The notes under the pieces are model-generated. The model was not told where the DNA came from, did not search any database, and saw only the letters and a program-made list of their open reading frames with translations. 49,761 nt of DNA from an uncultured SAR116 cluster alpha proteobacterium (GTDB lineage: Bacteria; Pseudomonadota; Alphaproteobacteria; Puniceispirillales; Marisalimonadaceae), in NCBI GenBank assembly GCA_902615995.1, contig CACMRF010000008.1:1-49761 (forward strand). The letters run 5' to 3'. Positions 6,323 through 15,847 of this stretch are shown here, one piece after another. Position 1 is the first letter of the stretch. Each line of letters begins with the position of its first letter. The position numbers and the translations under genes are program-made.

Positions 6323-8872
6323 GTGACAAAATATAATCCATCAAAAATCGAAAAAAAATGGCAAAAATTTTGGGACGATAGTAAAACTTTTGTTTCTAAA
6401 ATAGATAAAAATTTAAAAAAATATTATGTTTTAGAAATGTTTCCATATCCTTCTGGTGACATTCATATGGGTCATGTTAGGAATTATACACTTGGAGATC
6501 TTGTAGCAAGATATAAAAGAGCAAAAGGATATAATGTTTTACATCCAATGGGTTGGGATTCTTTTGGGTTGCCTGCTGAAAATGCGGCAATATCAAATAA
6601 TGTTCATCCTAAGTCTTGGACAGAAAAGAATATTAAAAATATGAAGATTCAACTAAAAAGAATGGGCTTGTCATATGATTGGAGTAAAGAACTGTCAACA
6701 TGCAATTCTGAATATTACAAACATGAACAAAAAATTTTTATTGAATTTTTTAAAAAAGGCTTAGCTTATCAAAAGGAAACAATTGTAAATTGGGACCCCG
6801 TGGAACAAACTGTTCTAGCAAATGAACAAGTGATTGATGGAAGAGGTTGGCGTTCAGATGCAATAGTAGAAAAAAAGAAAATGAAAGGATGGTTTTTAAA
6901 AATTACTGATTTTGCTGAGGAACTTCTTGAAGACATAAACTCCCTTAAAAATTGGCCAGAAAAAGTTAAATTGATGCAAAAACACTGGATCGGAAAAAGT
7001 TTTGGGGCGTATATTGATTTTTATATAAAAGAAATAGATGATAAAATTACTGTTTTCTCAACAAGACCAGATACTTTATTTGGTGCATCTTTTATTGCCA
7101 TATCACCAGATCATAACTTGGTTGATGAATTAAAAAAAAATTATCCTAATCTAAATAAAGAACTTAATAAGCTAAACTTAAAAGTTACTAATGAACAAAA
7201 TATGGATAAAATTGAAAAAATTGGTGTTAAGATCCCACTAAAAGCTTCACATCCGTTTTTAAAAAATAAACTTATACCAATCTTTATTGCTAATTTTGTT
7301 CTAATTGATTATGGAACTGGGGCAGTTTTTGGATGCCCAGCACATGATCAAAGAGATTTTGATTTTGCCAAAAAATATGGCCTCGATATTATTGAGGTTG
7401 TAAGTCAGAAAAAAAAACAAACAAAAGAAATTAAATTAGAAAAAGCATACACTGATAATGGTTACTTAATAAATTCAGATTTTTTAAATGGCCTAACTGT
7501 TGACGAAGCGATAGAAGCTTCTATAAAAAAATTAGAGAAATTAGACTTAGGTTCAAGGACTATTAATTATAGATTAAAAGACTGGGGAGTATCTAGACAA
7601 AGATATTGGGGTTGTCCTATACCCATTATTTACTGTAGGAAGTGTGGAATACAAACTGTGCCTGAAAAAGATTTACCAGTGAAACTACCACAAAAAATTA
7701 ATTTGCAAAAATCTGGAAACCCTCTTTTAAATCACTCTGATTGGATTAATGTTAAATGTCCTAAATGTTTACAAAGTGCAAAAAGAGAAACTGATACGTT
7801 TGATACTTTTTTTGAGTCTAGTTGGTATTTTGCAAGATTTACAGACCCTAATTTTAAAGACGCAATTAATAAAAATAATGCTGATTATTGGTTACCTGTT
7901 GATCAATATATTGGAGGAGTAGAACATGCAGTATTACATCTTTTATATTCAAGATTTTTTATAAAAGCGATGAATAAATTAGATTTAATCAATCTTAAAG
8001 AACCTTTTAAATCTCTACAAACGCAAGGAATGGTTTGTCACCAAACCTATAAAAATAGTAGTAATGAATGGATATTTCCAAAAGATGTCATAAAAATAAA
8101 TGATAAATTTTTTTCAATTGATGAAAAAGATGAAGTATCAGTTGGCAGAATTGAAAAAATGAGTAAATCAAAAAAGAATGTCATTGATCCTAATACTATC
8201 ATTAATATATTTGGATCAGACACTGCGAGATTTTTTATCTTATCTGATTCTCCACCACAAAGAGATATGGAGTGGACAGATGAGGGTGTTGAGGGAGCTT
8301 CCAAATTTTTAAATAAAGTTTGGCTATTAATAAATGATGGTGATTATAAAAATACTCCATATCAAAAAATAAAACATAATAATGAAAACGATTTTAATAT
8401 TTTTTTGTGTACTTATAAAACAATTAAAAATGTCACTAAAGCAATTGACGATTTTCATTTTAACATAGCTATTTCAAATATTAGAACTTTATTCAACGAA
8501 ATTAATGTTTATAAAAATCAAACATATAATAATAAAATTATTTTAAAATTTTGTATTTCTAATTTCCTTATTATATTAAACCCGATATGTCCTCATATAT
8601 GTGAAGAAGCTTGGGAAATTTTAGGAAATAAAAAATCTATTTCAGATACACCTTGGCCTAAAGTTGATTTAGAATATTTAAATGATAATTATATTATACT
8701 TCCAATTCAAATTAACGGTAAAAGAAGAGCAGAAATGAAAATATCTAAATCTTTAAGTAGTAAAAAAGTCGAGAATTTGGCATTAAAACACCAAAACATA
8801 AACAAATTCTTAACTAAAACTCCAAAAAAAATTATTTATATTCCAAACAAAATTATTAATATTGTTATATGA
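6323..8872 (+). CDS. leuS: Leucyl-tRNA synthetase
   Basis: The 849-residue enzyme charges tRNA-Leu with leucine and edits mischarged tRNA. It carries the HIGH-type motif HMGH (residues 48-51) and KMSKS at 612-616. The CP1 editing domain has STRPDTLFG (246-254) and [10 protein letters not shown] with Asp345. Cysteine pairs 436/439 and 477/480 could bind zinc. The length is normal for bacterial LeuRS and the frame is intact. The start is GTG, matching the usual N-terminus (YNPSKIEKKWQKFW). The stop overlaps the lptE start as ATGA, so the two are probably translationally coupled. Codons 183-570 are duplicated at 735-1895. Confidence 0.98.
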   Translation: MTKYNPSKIEKKWQKFWDDSKTFVSKIDKNLKKYYVLEMFPYPSGDIHMGHVRNYTLGDLVARYKRAKGYNVLHPMGWDSFGLPAENAAISNNVHPKSWTEKNIKNMKIQLKRMGLSYDWSKELSTCNSEYYKHEQKIFIEFFKKGLAYQKETIVNWDPVEQTVLANEQVIDGRGWRSDAIVEKKKMKGWFLKITDFAEELLEDINSLKNWPEKVKLMQKHWIGKSFGAYIDFYIKEIDDKITVFSTRPDTLFGASFIAISPDHNLVDELKKNYPNLNKELNKLNLKVTNEQNMDKIEKIGVKIPLKASHPFLKNKLIPIFIANFVLIDYGTGAVFGCPAHDQRDFDFAKKYGLDIIEVVSQKKKQTKEIKLEKAYTDNGYLINSDFLNGLTVDEAIEASIKKLEKLDLGSRTINYRLKDWGVSRQRYWGCPIPIIYCRKCGIQTVPEKDLPVKLPQKINLQKSGNPLLNHSDWINVKCPKCLQSAKRETDTFDTFFESSWYFARFTDPNFKDAINKNNADYWLPVDQYIGGVEHAVLHLLYSRFFIKAMNKLDLINLKEPFKSLQTQGMVCHQTYKNSSNEWIFPKDVIKINDKFFSIDEKDEVSVGRIEKMSKSKKNVIDPNTIINIFGSDTARFFILSDSPPQRDMEWTDEGVEGASKFLNKVWLLINDGDYKNTPYQKIKHNNENDFNIFLCTYKTIKNVTKAIDDFHFNIAISNIRTLFNEINVYKNQTYNNKIILKFCISNFLIILNPICPHICEEAWEILGNKKSISDTPWPKVDLEYLNDNYIILPIQINGKRRAEMKISKSLSSKKVENLALKHQNINKFLTKTPKKIIYIPNKIINIVI
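6870..8030 (+). repeat. Direct repeat copy B: source segment within leuS
   Basis: This part of the intact leuS gene matches 735-1895 over 1,161 bases with no difference seen. Because it lies within an unbroken frame, it is the source copy. Recombination between the two direct copies would delete or duplicate the 6,135-base unit that holds tRNA-Gln, the regulator, ribA, yggS, the porin, the DUF3576 gene and the 5' part of leuS. Confidence 0.93.
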
Positions 8873-9333
8873 AAATTATATTTTTAATTTCTATAGTATT
8901 GTTGTTCTTTGGATGTAGTAATACAAATAATGTATCTAAAAATGCGCCATTAGTGGATCTTGTTGTTCAGCAAGATAAGTACTCACTAATTTTTAAGCAT
9001 GAATTTAATAATAACTTTGAAACTTATGATAAAAGTTTAGCTAGGTTTATTGTAGAAACAGATCTATCATTTAATACAAATAATGCTCTTTCAAATAATG
9101 GTAATAATTCACTAAAAATAATAAAAGGAACTGTTAATTTCAAAATACTTAATAAAATAAATTCGAAAATTATTAAGACAGGCAGTATTTCAAGTTCCAT
9201 AAATGCTGGTAATGTTTCATCATTATATAGCGTCGATGAAAATAATAATTTTGCAAAAGAAAGAATGGCAAGGTATTTAGCTTCTAAATTATATAGAAAA
9301 ATCTTATTGAATACTTATACCAGTGAAAATTAA
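8869..9333 (+). CDS. lptE: LPS-assembly lipoprotein LptE
   Basis: This is a 154-residue lipoprotein with signal peptide and lipobox LFFGC (Cys16). LptE plugs the LptD beta-barrel in the outer membrane and helps deliver lipopolysaccharide to the cell surface. The C-terminal pattern SSLYSVDENNNFAKERMARYLASKLYRKIL matches the family's SS.Y......A..R....LA..I...L. The place between leuS (overlap ATGA) and holA (11-base overlap) is the standard leuS-lptE-holA order. Sequence conservation in this family is low, so the call rests mainly on lipobox, C-terminal pattern and order. Confidence 0.85.
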   Translation: MKIIFLISIVLLFFGCSNTNNVSKNAPLVDLVVQQDKYSLIFKHEFNNNFETYDKSLARFIVETDLSFNTNNALSNNGNNSLKIIKGTVNFKILNKINSKIIKTGSISSSINAGNVSSLYSVDENNNFAKERMARYLASKLYRKILLNTYTSEN

Positions 9334-10360
9334 TCCATTAAACAAAAATATATTTTCAACGAAACTCGATAATTCTTTCAATATTTTTTATATCTTTGGA
9401 AATAATCTTGGTTTAATTGATATTTGTTATTCTAAGTTAAAGAAAAATCTAGAACTTGATTTGAATAATCCTTTTATTACAAATTATTTCGATGAAAATA
9501 AGTTATTGAATAATACTGAAGCTTTTTTTGATGAATTAAATTCAATTTCTTTATTTGGTGCAAAAAAAACAATAATAGTTGATATTAGACAAGGGGATAA
9601 AAAGAATGATGTCAGTAAAATATTTGCTAAATTAAATTTTTCAGAAATTAAAGAGATTCAACTAATAATAATAAGCTACTTATTTAAACAATCTGACATT
9701 TTATCCAGAAAATTAATAAACACTAAAAATGCAATTTGTTTTACTTGTTATGAAGAAAATGAAGATGATTTAAAAATTAACTTAAAGAAACAATTAGTAA
9801 ATTTTAACTTAAACTTAAATGAATCACAATTAAATGAATTAACAAATAAATTTTCAAAGGACTCTAAGATTATTCAAAATATTTTTGAAAAAATCGGACT
9901 CCAAGATAAAAATGGGTCTATAGATTTTAATCAATTACTGCATCTCATTGATGACAATAATGATGACACCATATTTGAAATGATTAACAAACTAATGATA
10001 GGAAATTATTACGAATCTATAAATTTATTAACAAATTTTGAACATATTAATTATCCAAGTGGCTCCATATTATATTTAACAAAATCTAAGTTCAAATTGT
10101 TACAAAAATGCATAAATATGAGAAAAAATGGTCTAACTAAAAGTGAAATACTAAATAACAAATCTTTAAATATTTTTTATAAAGAACATTCTCTTTTTTC
10201 TAAAATGTTAGATTTATGGACTTTAAGTAGTATTGATGAATGTTTAAATTATTTATTTAAAACGGAATTAAACTGTAAGTCAAAAAAAGAATGTGAATTT
10301 ATTTTTTTAAATCAGTTGTTTCTGTATGTCTATTTTAAAATAAAACTTAAAGCTAGTTAA
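9323..10360 (+). CDS. holA: DNA polymerase III delta subunit
   Basis: The delta subunit opens the sliding clamp within the clamp-loader complex. The 345-residue length is normal. The N-terminal IFYIFGNNLGLI matches the family's conserved opening, and the weakly conserved, Leu-rich C-terminal region is typical. Translation starts at a GTG inside the end of lptE, in a different frame, implying coupling. The last eight bases overlap the convergent parB gene. The gene is lysine- and asparagine-rich like the rest of the region. Confidence 0.88.
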   Translation: MKINPLNKNIFSTKLDNSFNIFYIFGNNLGLIDICYSKLKKNLELDLNNPFITNYFDENKLLNNTEAFFDELNSISLFGAKKTIIVDIRQGDKKNDVSKIFAKLNFSEIKEIQLIIISYLFKQSDILSRKLINTKNAICFTCYEENEDDLKINLKKQLVNFNLNLNESQLNELTNKFSKDSKIIQNIFEKIGLQDKNGSIDFNQLLHLIDDNNDDTIFEMINKLMIGNYYESINLLTNFEHINYPSGSILYLTKSKFKLLQKCINMRKNGLTKSEILNNKSLNIFYKEHSLFSKMLDLWTLSSIDECLNYLFKTELNCKSKKECEFIFLNQLFLYVYFKIKLKAS

Positions 10361-11216
10361 ATTTTTTTATAATATATTCTAATTGATCTAAATTTTTAAA
10401 TTTAATTGTTAACGACCCATTTTTTTTTTCTTTATTAAACAAAATTTTTGTTTTGAGACCAATTTTATTAGATAAATCATTTTCAATATCTAAATATTTA
10501 TGAAGCTCAGAAGCATTTTTTACTTTCTTAGGCTTTTTAATTAATTTTTCAACTTCTCTAACTGATAAACCCTTTTTAATTATGTTTCTTGCTACTTCTA
10601 ATGAATCATCACTATTTATAATAGCTCTTGCGTGGCCTACAGAAATTTTTCCATCAACAATATAGGATTTAATTTCGTCAGGTAGTGTAAGTAATCTTAA
10701 AAAATTAGTTATGTAAGGTCTTGACTTACTGAAAATTTCAGCAACTTTTTCTTGAGTATAATTATGCTTATTAATTAAATCTTCATAACCTTTTGCCTCT
10801 TCTATAGGATTTAAGTCTGATCTCTCTAAATTTTCTAATAAAGATATTTCTACAATTTTATCTGATGACAAGTCATCTCTTAAAATAATCGGAACTTCAT
10901 GTATATTTGCTAATTGGGCAGCTCTCCAACGACGTTCTCCAGCTACAATTTTATATTTACCGTTCTTTTCTTTATCAGAAACTACAATTATAGGTTGAAA
11001 TATTCCATTATTTTTTATAGATACTGAAAGAGTATTTAATTCATTTTCATCAAAATTTTTTCGGACCTGCCATGATCCTGCAGACAAGTGATCGATTGGT
11101 ATAATATTCAAATTGTTTTTTGTATTTAAATTAGTTAAATTATTAACATCTAGATTTTCTCCCAATAAACTTGATAATCCTCTTCCTAATGGTTTCTTTT
11201 TACTAGTTTTAGCCAT
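10353..11216 (-). CDS. parB: Chromosome-partitioning protein ParB
   Basis: ParB binds parS sites near the origin, spreads as a CTP-dependent clamp and marks the origin for segregation. The 287-residue protein has the usual ParA-contacting N-terminus (KKPLGRGLSSLLGE, residues 8-20). The CTP-binding motifs are GERRWR (93-98) and ENLERSDLNPIEEA (128-141), followed by a helix-turn-helix (YTQEKVAEIFSKSRPYITNFLRLL) and a C-terminal dimerisation region. Its ATG overlaps the parA stop codon by one base. Two candidate parS sites lie at 12589-12604 and 15829-15844. Confidence 0.97.
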   Translation of the reverse strand: MAKTSKKKPLGRGLSSLLGENLDVNNLTNLNTKNNLNIIPIDHLSAGSWQVRKNFDENELNTLSVSIKNNGIFQPIIVVSDKEKNGKYKIVAGERRWRAAQLANIHEVPIILRDDLSSDKIVEISLLENLERSDLNPIEEAKGYEDLINKHNYTQEKVAEIFSKSRPYITNFLRLLTLPDEIKSYIVDGKISVGHARAIINSDDSLEVARNIIKKGLSVREVEKLIKKPKKVKNASELHKYLDIENDLSNKIGLKTKILFNKEKKNGSLTIKFKNLDQLEYIIKKFN

Positions 11217-11998
11217 TATAATTTGTTCTCCTGATTAATTATTTCTGCTGCAAGCGATGCATAAGCTTGAGAACCTGAACATGAAATATCATACATTAAA
11301 ATTGGCATCCCATGGCTAGGAGCTTCAGATATTTTTACATTTCTAGGAATAATAGTTTTATAAACCTTTTCTTTAAAAAAATTTTTTACGTCACAAGCTA
11401 CCAATTCAGATATCTTATTTCTTTTATCATACATTGTTAAAACTATACCTTGTAGATTTAATAAATTGTTATAATTATTTTTAATATGATTGACTGTATC
11501 CATTAATTGTGTAAGGCCTTCTAAAGCATAAAACTCAACCTGTAAAGGTACTAATAAGTTTCTACATGCTACTAAGGCGTTTAGAGTTAAAAGTCCTAAG
11601 GATGGAGGACAATCGATTAAAATATAATCAAAAGGTGTATTAATTTTTTCAATTTCTTTTTTTAACCTCTCTTGTCTTTTTTCTATATTAACAAATTCTT
11701 GTTCTATTACAGCTAAATCCATGGAAGTAGGAATTATAAATAAATTAGGAATTTGTGTTTTAACAATAGCTTTGTCAATTGAAGTATCACCTCTAATTAA
11801 ATCGTAAAAACTATTTTTTAGAAGTGTTTTATCTAAACCCAAACCGGTACTTGCATTCCCTTGAGGGTCTGAATCAATTATTAAGACTTTTTTATTACAT
11901 GCAGCCATTGCAGTGGCGAGATTAATAACAGTTGTTGTCTTTCCAACACCACCTTTTTGATTAGCTATTGCGATAATATTAGTATTAATTAAGGTCAT
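11216..11998 (-). CDS. parA: Chromosome-partitioning ATPase ParA
   Basis: ParA is a Walker-type ATPase that binds DNA when ATP-bound and pulls the ParB-parS complex toward the pole. The deviant Walker A KGGVGKTT is at residues 15-22, followed by IDSDPQGNAS (41-50) and the Walker B region ILIDCPPSLG. The 260-residue length is that of small chromosomal ParA proteins. It lies between rsmG (four-base overlap) and parB (one-base overlap) in a single minus-strand run, so the segregation pair is probably co-transcribed with the tRNA/rRNA modification genes. Confidence 0.98.
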   Translation of the reverse strand: MTLINTNIIAIANQKGGVGKTTTVINLATAMAACNKKVLIIDSDPQGNASTGLGLDKTLLKNSFYDLIRGDTSIDKAIVKTQIPNLFIIPTSMDLAVIEQEFVNIEKRQERLKKEIEKINTPFDYILIDCPPSLGLLTLNALVACRNLLVPLQVEFYALEGLTQLMDTVNHIKNNYNNLLNLQGIVLTMYDKRNKISELVACDVKNFFKEKVYKTIIPRNVKISEAPSHGMPILMYDISCSGSQAYASLAAEIINQENKL

Positions 11999-12642
11999 AA
12001 AATATTTTTATTATACAACAAAATTCTACTTTCTGCACTTGTAATAGAAGGAAAAGTTTGAAATTTTATTTTTAAATATTTAGGCATATCATTTAATTCA
12101 TCTTTAAAGGTTTTTCCCTTTAAAAACAATAGGTTAGGTATATTTTTAACAGCTTCTTTCCTCGTTTTTATTTTTTTTGATTTAAGCATGTGATCAATGG
12201 AAAAAAACAATAAGTTTTTTGTAGATGTTAAGGCCCTTGATACAATTAAAGATGGATCTAAAAATTCTAAGTTTTCAATTCTTGAATTAACAATGTTGAA
12301 ATTACTATTGGTCTCTTTTTTTAATTTTGTTAAAAAATTACATTTTTTTTTGTTTGATTCTATTAAAAAAATTTTTGAGGCACCTAAAATTGACAGAACA
12401 GCTCCTGGAAATCCAGCACCAGTCCCAAAATCAATTATATTACCGTTCAAATTTTTACAAAAAATATATAATTGAGCTGAATCTAAAAAGTGTCGTATTT
12501 CTGCATTTTCCAATGAATTATTACTCACTAAATTCATTTTTTTTTGCCAAACATTTAAAAGATCAAAATATATAACTAGTTTTTCTAATGTTTCATGTGA
12601 AACATTAATATGTTTTTTAAATCTAGAAAATTTTTCCTTCAT
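11995..12642 (-). CDS. rsmG: 16S rRNA m7G527 methyltransferase
   Basis: RsmG (GidB) methylates G527 of 16S rRNA using S-adenosylmethionine. The SAM-binding loop DFGTGAGFPG is at residues 71-80, followed by the second strand acidic residue in LIESNKKKC and the VSRALTS motif. Length is 215 residues, normal for the family. Residues 13-18 (NVSHET) are written by a parS-like palindrome. The gene starts one base from the end of mnmG and overlaps parA by four bases. Confidence 0.96.
   Translation of the reverse strand: MKEKFSRFKKHINVSHETLEKLVIYFDLLNVWQKKMNLVSNNSLENAEIRHFLDSAQLYIFCKNLNGNIIDFGTGAGFPGAVLSILGASKIFLIESNKKKCNFLTKLKKETNSNFNIVNSRIENLEFLDPSLIVSRALTSTKNLLFFSIDHMLKSKKIKTRKEAVKNIPNLLFLKGKTFKDELNDMPKYLKIKFQTFPSITSAESRILLYNKNIL
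12589..12604. promoter_or_regulatory. parS-like ParB-binding site within rsmG
   Basis: TGTTTCATGTGAAACA matches the bacterial parS consensus TGTTTCACGTGAAACA at 15 of 16 positions. It lies in the 5' part of rsmG, where the encoded N-V-S-H-E-T hexapeptide is commonly produced by parS. It is about 0.6 kb from the parA start. Confidence 0.88.
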
Positions 12643-14507
12643 TAAGCTAATTTGACATTTTTATTTTTGATATGGTAAAGCAGTAAAAAAACAGCAGATG
12701 ATGTAAAGCCCGGCAATAGTGAAGCTTGCCTAATATTTTCGGGCTTATGTTTATTTAAGATTTCAATAGATTCATTTGATAATCCTTTAATTTGCCTATA
12801 ATTAATCTCTTTAGGTATTGATGTCTGTTGTTCTAATTCAAATTGCTTAATATCATTAAGCTGGCGTTTTATGTAAATGTCATATTTGATATCTATTTCG
12901 ATTTGATTTATGCAATCTATTGAGAATGTATTTTTTGGATCTAAGTTTGTAATTATTTTTGCTAAGGAGACTTTGTTACCAGTAATTAAATTATGAACTG
13001 AGGGTATATTACCGTTTTTTAAAGTTTTTAAGCCTATATTTTTTAATTGTTCACTATTTAATTTCAAATTTGTTATATATTTTTTTAAATCTTTTAGAGA
13101 TTTCTTTTTGGTTAGCCACGCTTTTTTTCTTTTATTACTAACTATTCCAAAGCTAATTGCTTTATCAGTTAATCTTTGATCAGCGTTATCAGATCTTAAT
13201 AATAACCTATATTCGGCTCTTGAAGTAAACATTCTATATGGTTCAGGCGCACCTCGAGTAACTAAATCGTCTATCATGACACCAATGTAGCTTTCTGTTC
13301 TATTTAATAAAAATTTTAAATCAGAATTTTTAGCTTTTAACATACTATTAACCCCTGCAACCAAGCCTTGTGCGGCTGCTTCTTCGTAACCCGTAGTTCC
13401 ATTTATTTGTCCAGCGAAAAATAAATTTTTTACCTTTTTTGACTCTAAAGTATATTTTAGGCACCTAGGGTCAATATAATCATATTCGACGGCGTAACCA
13501 TACTCTTGTATCTTTACATTTTTTAAACCTGGTATAGTTTTAATAAATTTCTCTTGAATTTCTTTTGGTAAACTTGTTGAAATTCCATTTGGATATATTA
13601 AATCACTATCCAATCCCTCAGGCTCTAAAAAAATTTGATGAGATGTTTTATCCTTAAATCTATTAACCTTATCTTCTATACTAGGACAGTATCTAGGTCC
13701 ATAACCTTCTATAGAACCTGAAAAAACAGGAGATTTTTTTAAATTTTCTTCAATAATATTATGAGTCTCTTCAGTTGTTCTTGTTATTCCACATTTAATT
13801 TGAGGAACTTCTATTTTAGAATTTAAATAAGAAAATGGAACAGGATTTTCATCAGGTGATTGTAATTCAATAAAATTCCAATCAATTGTATTCTTCACTA
13901 GTCTTGGGGGTGTTCCCGTTTTAAGACGGCCTACCGGAAAACCTAGATTTCTTATCTTTTGAGAAAGTTTAGAGGATGATTTGTCGCCTATGCGTCCCGC
14001 CTCAAATGTTTCATCACCAACATATATTTTTCCACCAAGAAATGTACCAGTAGTTATGACTAATGAATTACAAAAAAATTTTTTGTCATTATCTAAAATG
14101 ACACCTATAATTTCTTGATTCTCAATTATTAAATCATCAACAAATCCTTCAATAACTTTGATTTTTTGTTGCTTTAGCAGTATTTCCTGAACACTTTTTT
14201 TGTATAAACCTCTGTCAGCCTGAGATCTAGGCCCATGAACAGCTGGACCTTTAGATCTATTTAACATTCTAAATTGAATGCCGGAGTGATCTATTGCTCT
14301 GCCCATAACACCATCTAATGCATCGATTTCTCTTACTAAGTGACCTTTACCTAGGCCCCCTATAGCTGGATTACAGGACATTTCACCAATTTGATTTTTT
14401 TTTAACGTAATTAATAATACCTTGCCGCCAAATCTAGCTATAGCACTTGAAGCCTCTATTCCAGCATGTCCACCACCAACTACTATTACATCAACATTCT
14501 TTTCCAT
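12642..14507 (-). CDS. mnmG: tRNA uridine-5-carboxymethylaminomethyl modification enzyme MnmG
   Basis: MnmG (GidA) works with MnmE to place the 5-(carboxymethyl)aminomethyl group on wobble uridine 34 of several tRNAs, using FAD, NADH and methylene-tetrahydrofolate or glycine. The FAD-binding GGGHAG is at residues 11-16, followed by [20 protein letters not shown] and the [13 protein letters not shown] block. The end carries the helical MnmE-interacting domain. The length of 621 residues is normal. The gene begins at the base next to the mnmE stop and overlaps rsmG by one base. The partner enzymes are thus co-encoded. Confidence 0.98.
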   Translation of the reverse strand: MEKNVDVIVVGGGHAGIEASSAIARFGGKVLLITLKKNQIGEMSCNPAIGGLGKGHLVREIDALDGVMGRAIDHSGIQFRMLNRSKGPAVHGPRSQADRGLYKKSVQEILLKQQKIKVIEGFVDDLIIENQEIIGVILDNDKKFFCNSLVITTGTFLGGKIYVGDETFEAGRIGDKSSSKLSQKIRNLGFPVGRLKTGTPPRLVKNTIDWNFIELQSPDENPVPFSYLNSKIEVPQIKCGITRTTEETHNIIEENLKKSPVFSGSIEGYGPRYCPSIEDKVNRFKDKTSHQIFLEPEGLDSDLIYPNGISTSLPKEIQEKFIKTIPGLKNVKIQEYGYAVEYDYIDPRCLKYTLESKKVKNLFFAGQINGTTGYEEAAAQGLVAGVNSMLKAKNSDLKFLLNRTESYIGVMIDDLVTRGAPEPYRMFTSRAEYRLLLRSDNADQRLTDKAISFGIVSNKRKKAWLTKKKSLKDLKKYITNLKLNSEQLKNIGLKTLKNGNIPSVHNLITGNKVSLAKIITNLDPKNTFSIDCINQIEIDIKYDIYIKRQLNDIKQFELEQQTSIPKEINYRQIKGLSNESIEILNKHKPENIRQASLLPGFTSSAVFLLLYHIKNKNVKLA

Positions 14508-15836
14508 TTATTTTCCAATACAAAAGCTACTAAATATTTTATCTAAAACGTCTTCATTATCTATAAAAGAAGTTATATTACTAATATGCTTGGAAGCAAG
14601 CCTTAATTCCTCGGCAATAAGTTCCGTTTCCTCAATAATTGATAATTTATTAATTCTGTTTAGAGCACTTAGTGCTCTCTTTGAATGTAAAATTTGTCTT
14701 TCAGATGTAATTAGTGATGTCTCTTTTGGCTCTAAACCAGACAAATAAGAATACATTTTCTCTAATAGGATATTGATTCCAAAGTTTGTCTTTGAAGAAA
14801 TTTCTAAATCTGCACTTTTCTTATTATTTTTTTTTATATCAACCTTTGTTTTAACATTAATAATCTTAATTTTAGTATCATCTAAAAAATCTTTTTTTAA
14901 AATATTATAATTAAAATTACCATCTTCACATAAATTCAATATCAAATTACTCTTTTTCATAATATTTATTGTCAGTTCAATGCCTTTTTTTTCAATAATA
15001 TTGTTTGTTTTTCTAATGCCTGCAGTATCATATAAAATAACAGGTAGGCCCTTTAAATCTATTTTTTGTTGTATTAAATCTCTTGTTGTTCCAGGTACGT
15101 TAGTAACGATTGACGTGTTTAATTTTGTCAATGCATTGATTAAACTGCTTTTACCTGCATTAGGCTTACCTATTATAGTAACAGTAAATCCCTCTTTAAT
15201 AATGGAAGCTAATTTCGCAGAATTTAATGAATCTTTAATCTTTTTTTGTATTGCCTTTAATCTTTTTAAGAATAGCTTAGACAATTCTTTAGGAATATCT
15301 TCATCAGAAAAATCAATAAGGGATTCAATTAAAGATGACATGTAAATAATTTCTTTTCTCCAGGCTTTGATCACACTACTTAATGAGCCATCTAACTGGG
15401 CTTGCGCTATAGAGAGATGTTTTTCAGTTTGTGAGTTAATAATTTCATTTATACTTTCAGCTTGTATTAAGTCAATATTGCCATTTAATGTCGCTCTTTT
15501 AGTAAACTCTCCTGGTTCTGCTAACCTAAAATTTTTGTAAGAAGATAAAATTTTAAAAATTAACTTTTCTATTACAACACTTCCATGTATATAAATTTCA
15601 TAAGTGTCTTCTCCAGTGAAACTTTTATTTTTTGGCAACCACACAACAGGAGCTGTATCAATTATATTATCTTTATAAACTAATCTTCTTAATACAAATG
15701 TTCTCGGTATCGGTCTTTTGAAATTAAATATGTTTGAAATTTTTTTTGCATTGTCTCCGCTAATTCTTATTATTTTAATGGCTGCTTTAGATTGACTTGA
15801 TGATGCAAAAATTGTGTCGTAATTATTTTGTTTCAC
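14508..15836 (-). CDS. mnmE: tRNA modification GTPase MnmE
   Basis: MnmE (TrmE) is the GTPase partner of MnmG in wobble-uridine modification. The formyl-THF-binding N-terminal domain is followed by the inserted G domain, with P-loop GKPNAGKSS (223-231), PGTTRD (248-253) and DTAGIR (270-275). The protein ends in the required CxGK motif (CIGK, last four residues). The start is GTG at 15836, and this codon sits in the centre of a parS-like palindrome. The length of 442 residues is normal. Confidence 0.97.
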   Translation of the reverse strand: MKQNNYDTIFASSSQSKAAIKIIRISGDNAKKISNIFNFKRPIPRTFVLRRLVYKDNIIDTAPVVWLPKNKSFTGEDTYEIYIHGSVVIEKLIFKILSSYKNFRLAEPGEFTKRATLNGNIDLIQAESINEIINSQTEKHLSIAQAQLDGSLSSVIKAWRKEIIYMSSLIESLIDFSDEDIPKELSKLFLKRLKAIQKKIKDSLNSAKLASIIKEGFTVTIIGKPNAGKSSLINALTKLNTSIVTNVPGTTRDLIQQKIDLKGLPVILYDTAGIRKTNNIIEKKGIELTINIMKKSNLILNLCEDGNFNYNILKKDFLDDTKIKIINVKTKVDIKKNNKKSADLEISSKTNFGINILLEKMYSYLSGLEPKETSLITSERQILHSKRALSALNRINKLSIIEETELIAEELRLASKHISNITSFIDNEDVLDKIFSSFCIGK

Positions 15837-15844
15837 GTGAAACT
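15829..15844. promoter_or_regulatory. parS-like ParB-binding site over the mnmE start codon
   Basis: TGTTTCACGTGAAACT matches the consensus TGTTTCACGTGAAACA at 15 of 16 positions, with the central CACGTG intact. It spans the short rho-mnmE gap and the first codons of mnmE; the GTG start codon is the CAC half of the central hexamer read on the minus strand. It is the closer of the two candidate sites to the origin gap, about 2.8 kb away. Confidence 0.92.
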
Positions 15845-15847
15845 ACA

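Noticed and set aside
735-8030. A transposon or phage as the carrier of the leuS duplicate
   Set aside because: No transposase, integrase, terminal inverted repeats or target-site duplication is visible at either junction.
12197-12575. Plus-strand open frames antisense to rsmG
   Set aside because: They lie wholly within rsmG, which has clear family motifs, and show only low-complexity Phe/Lys/Leu sequence.
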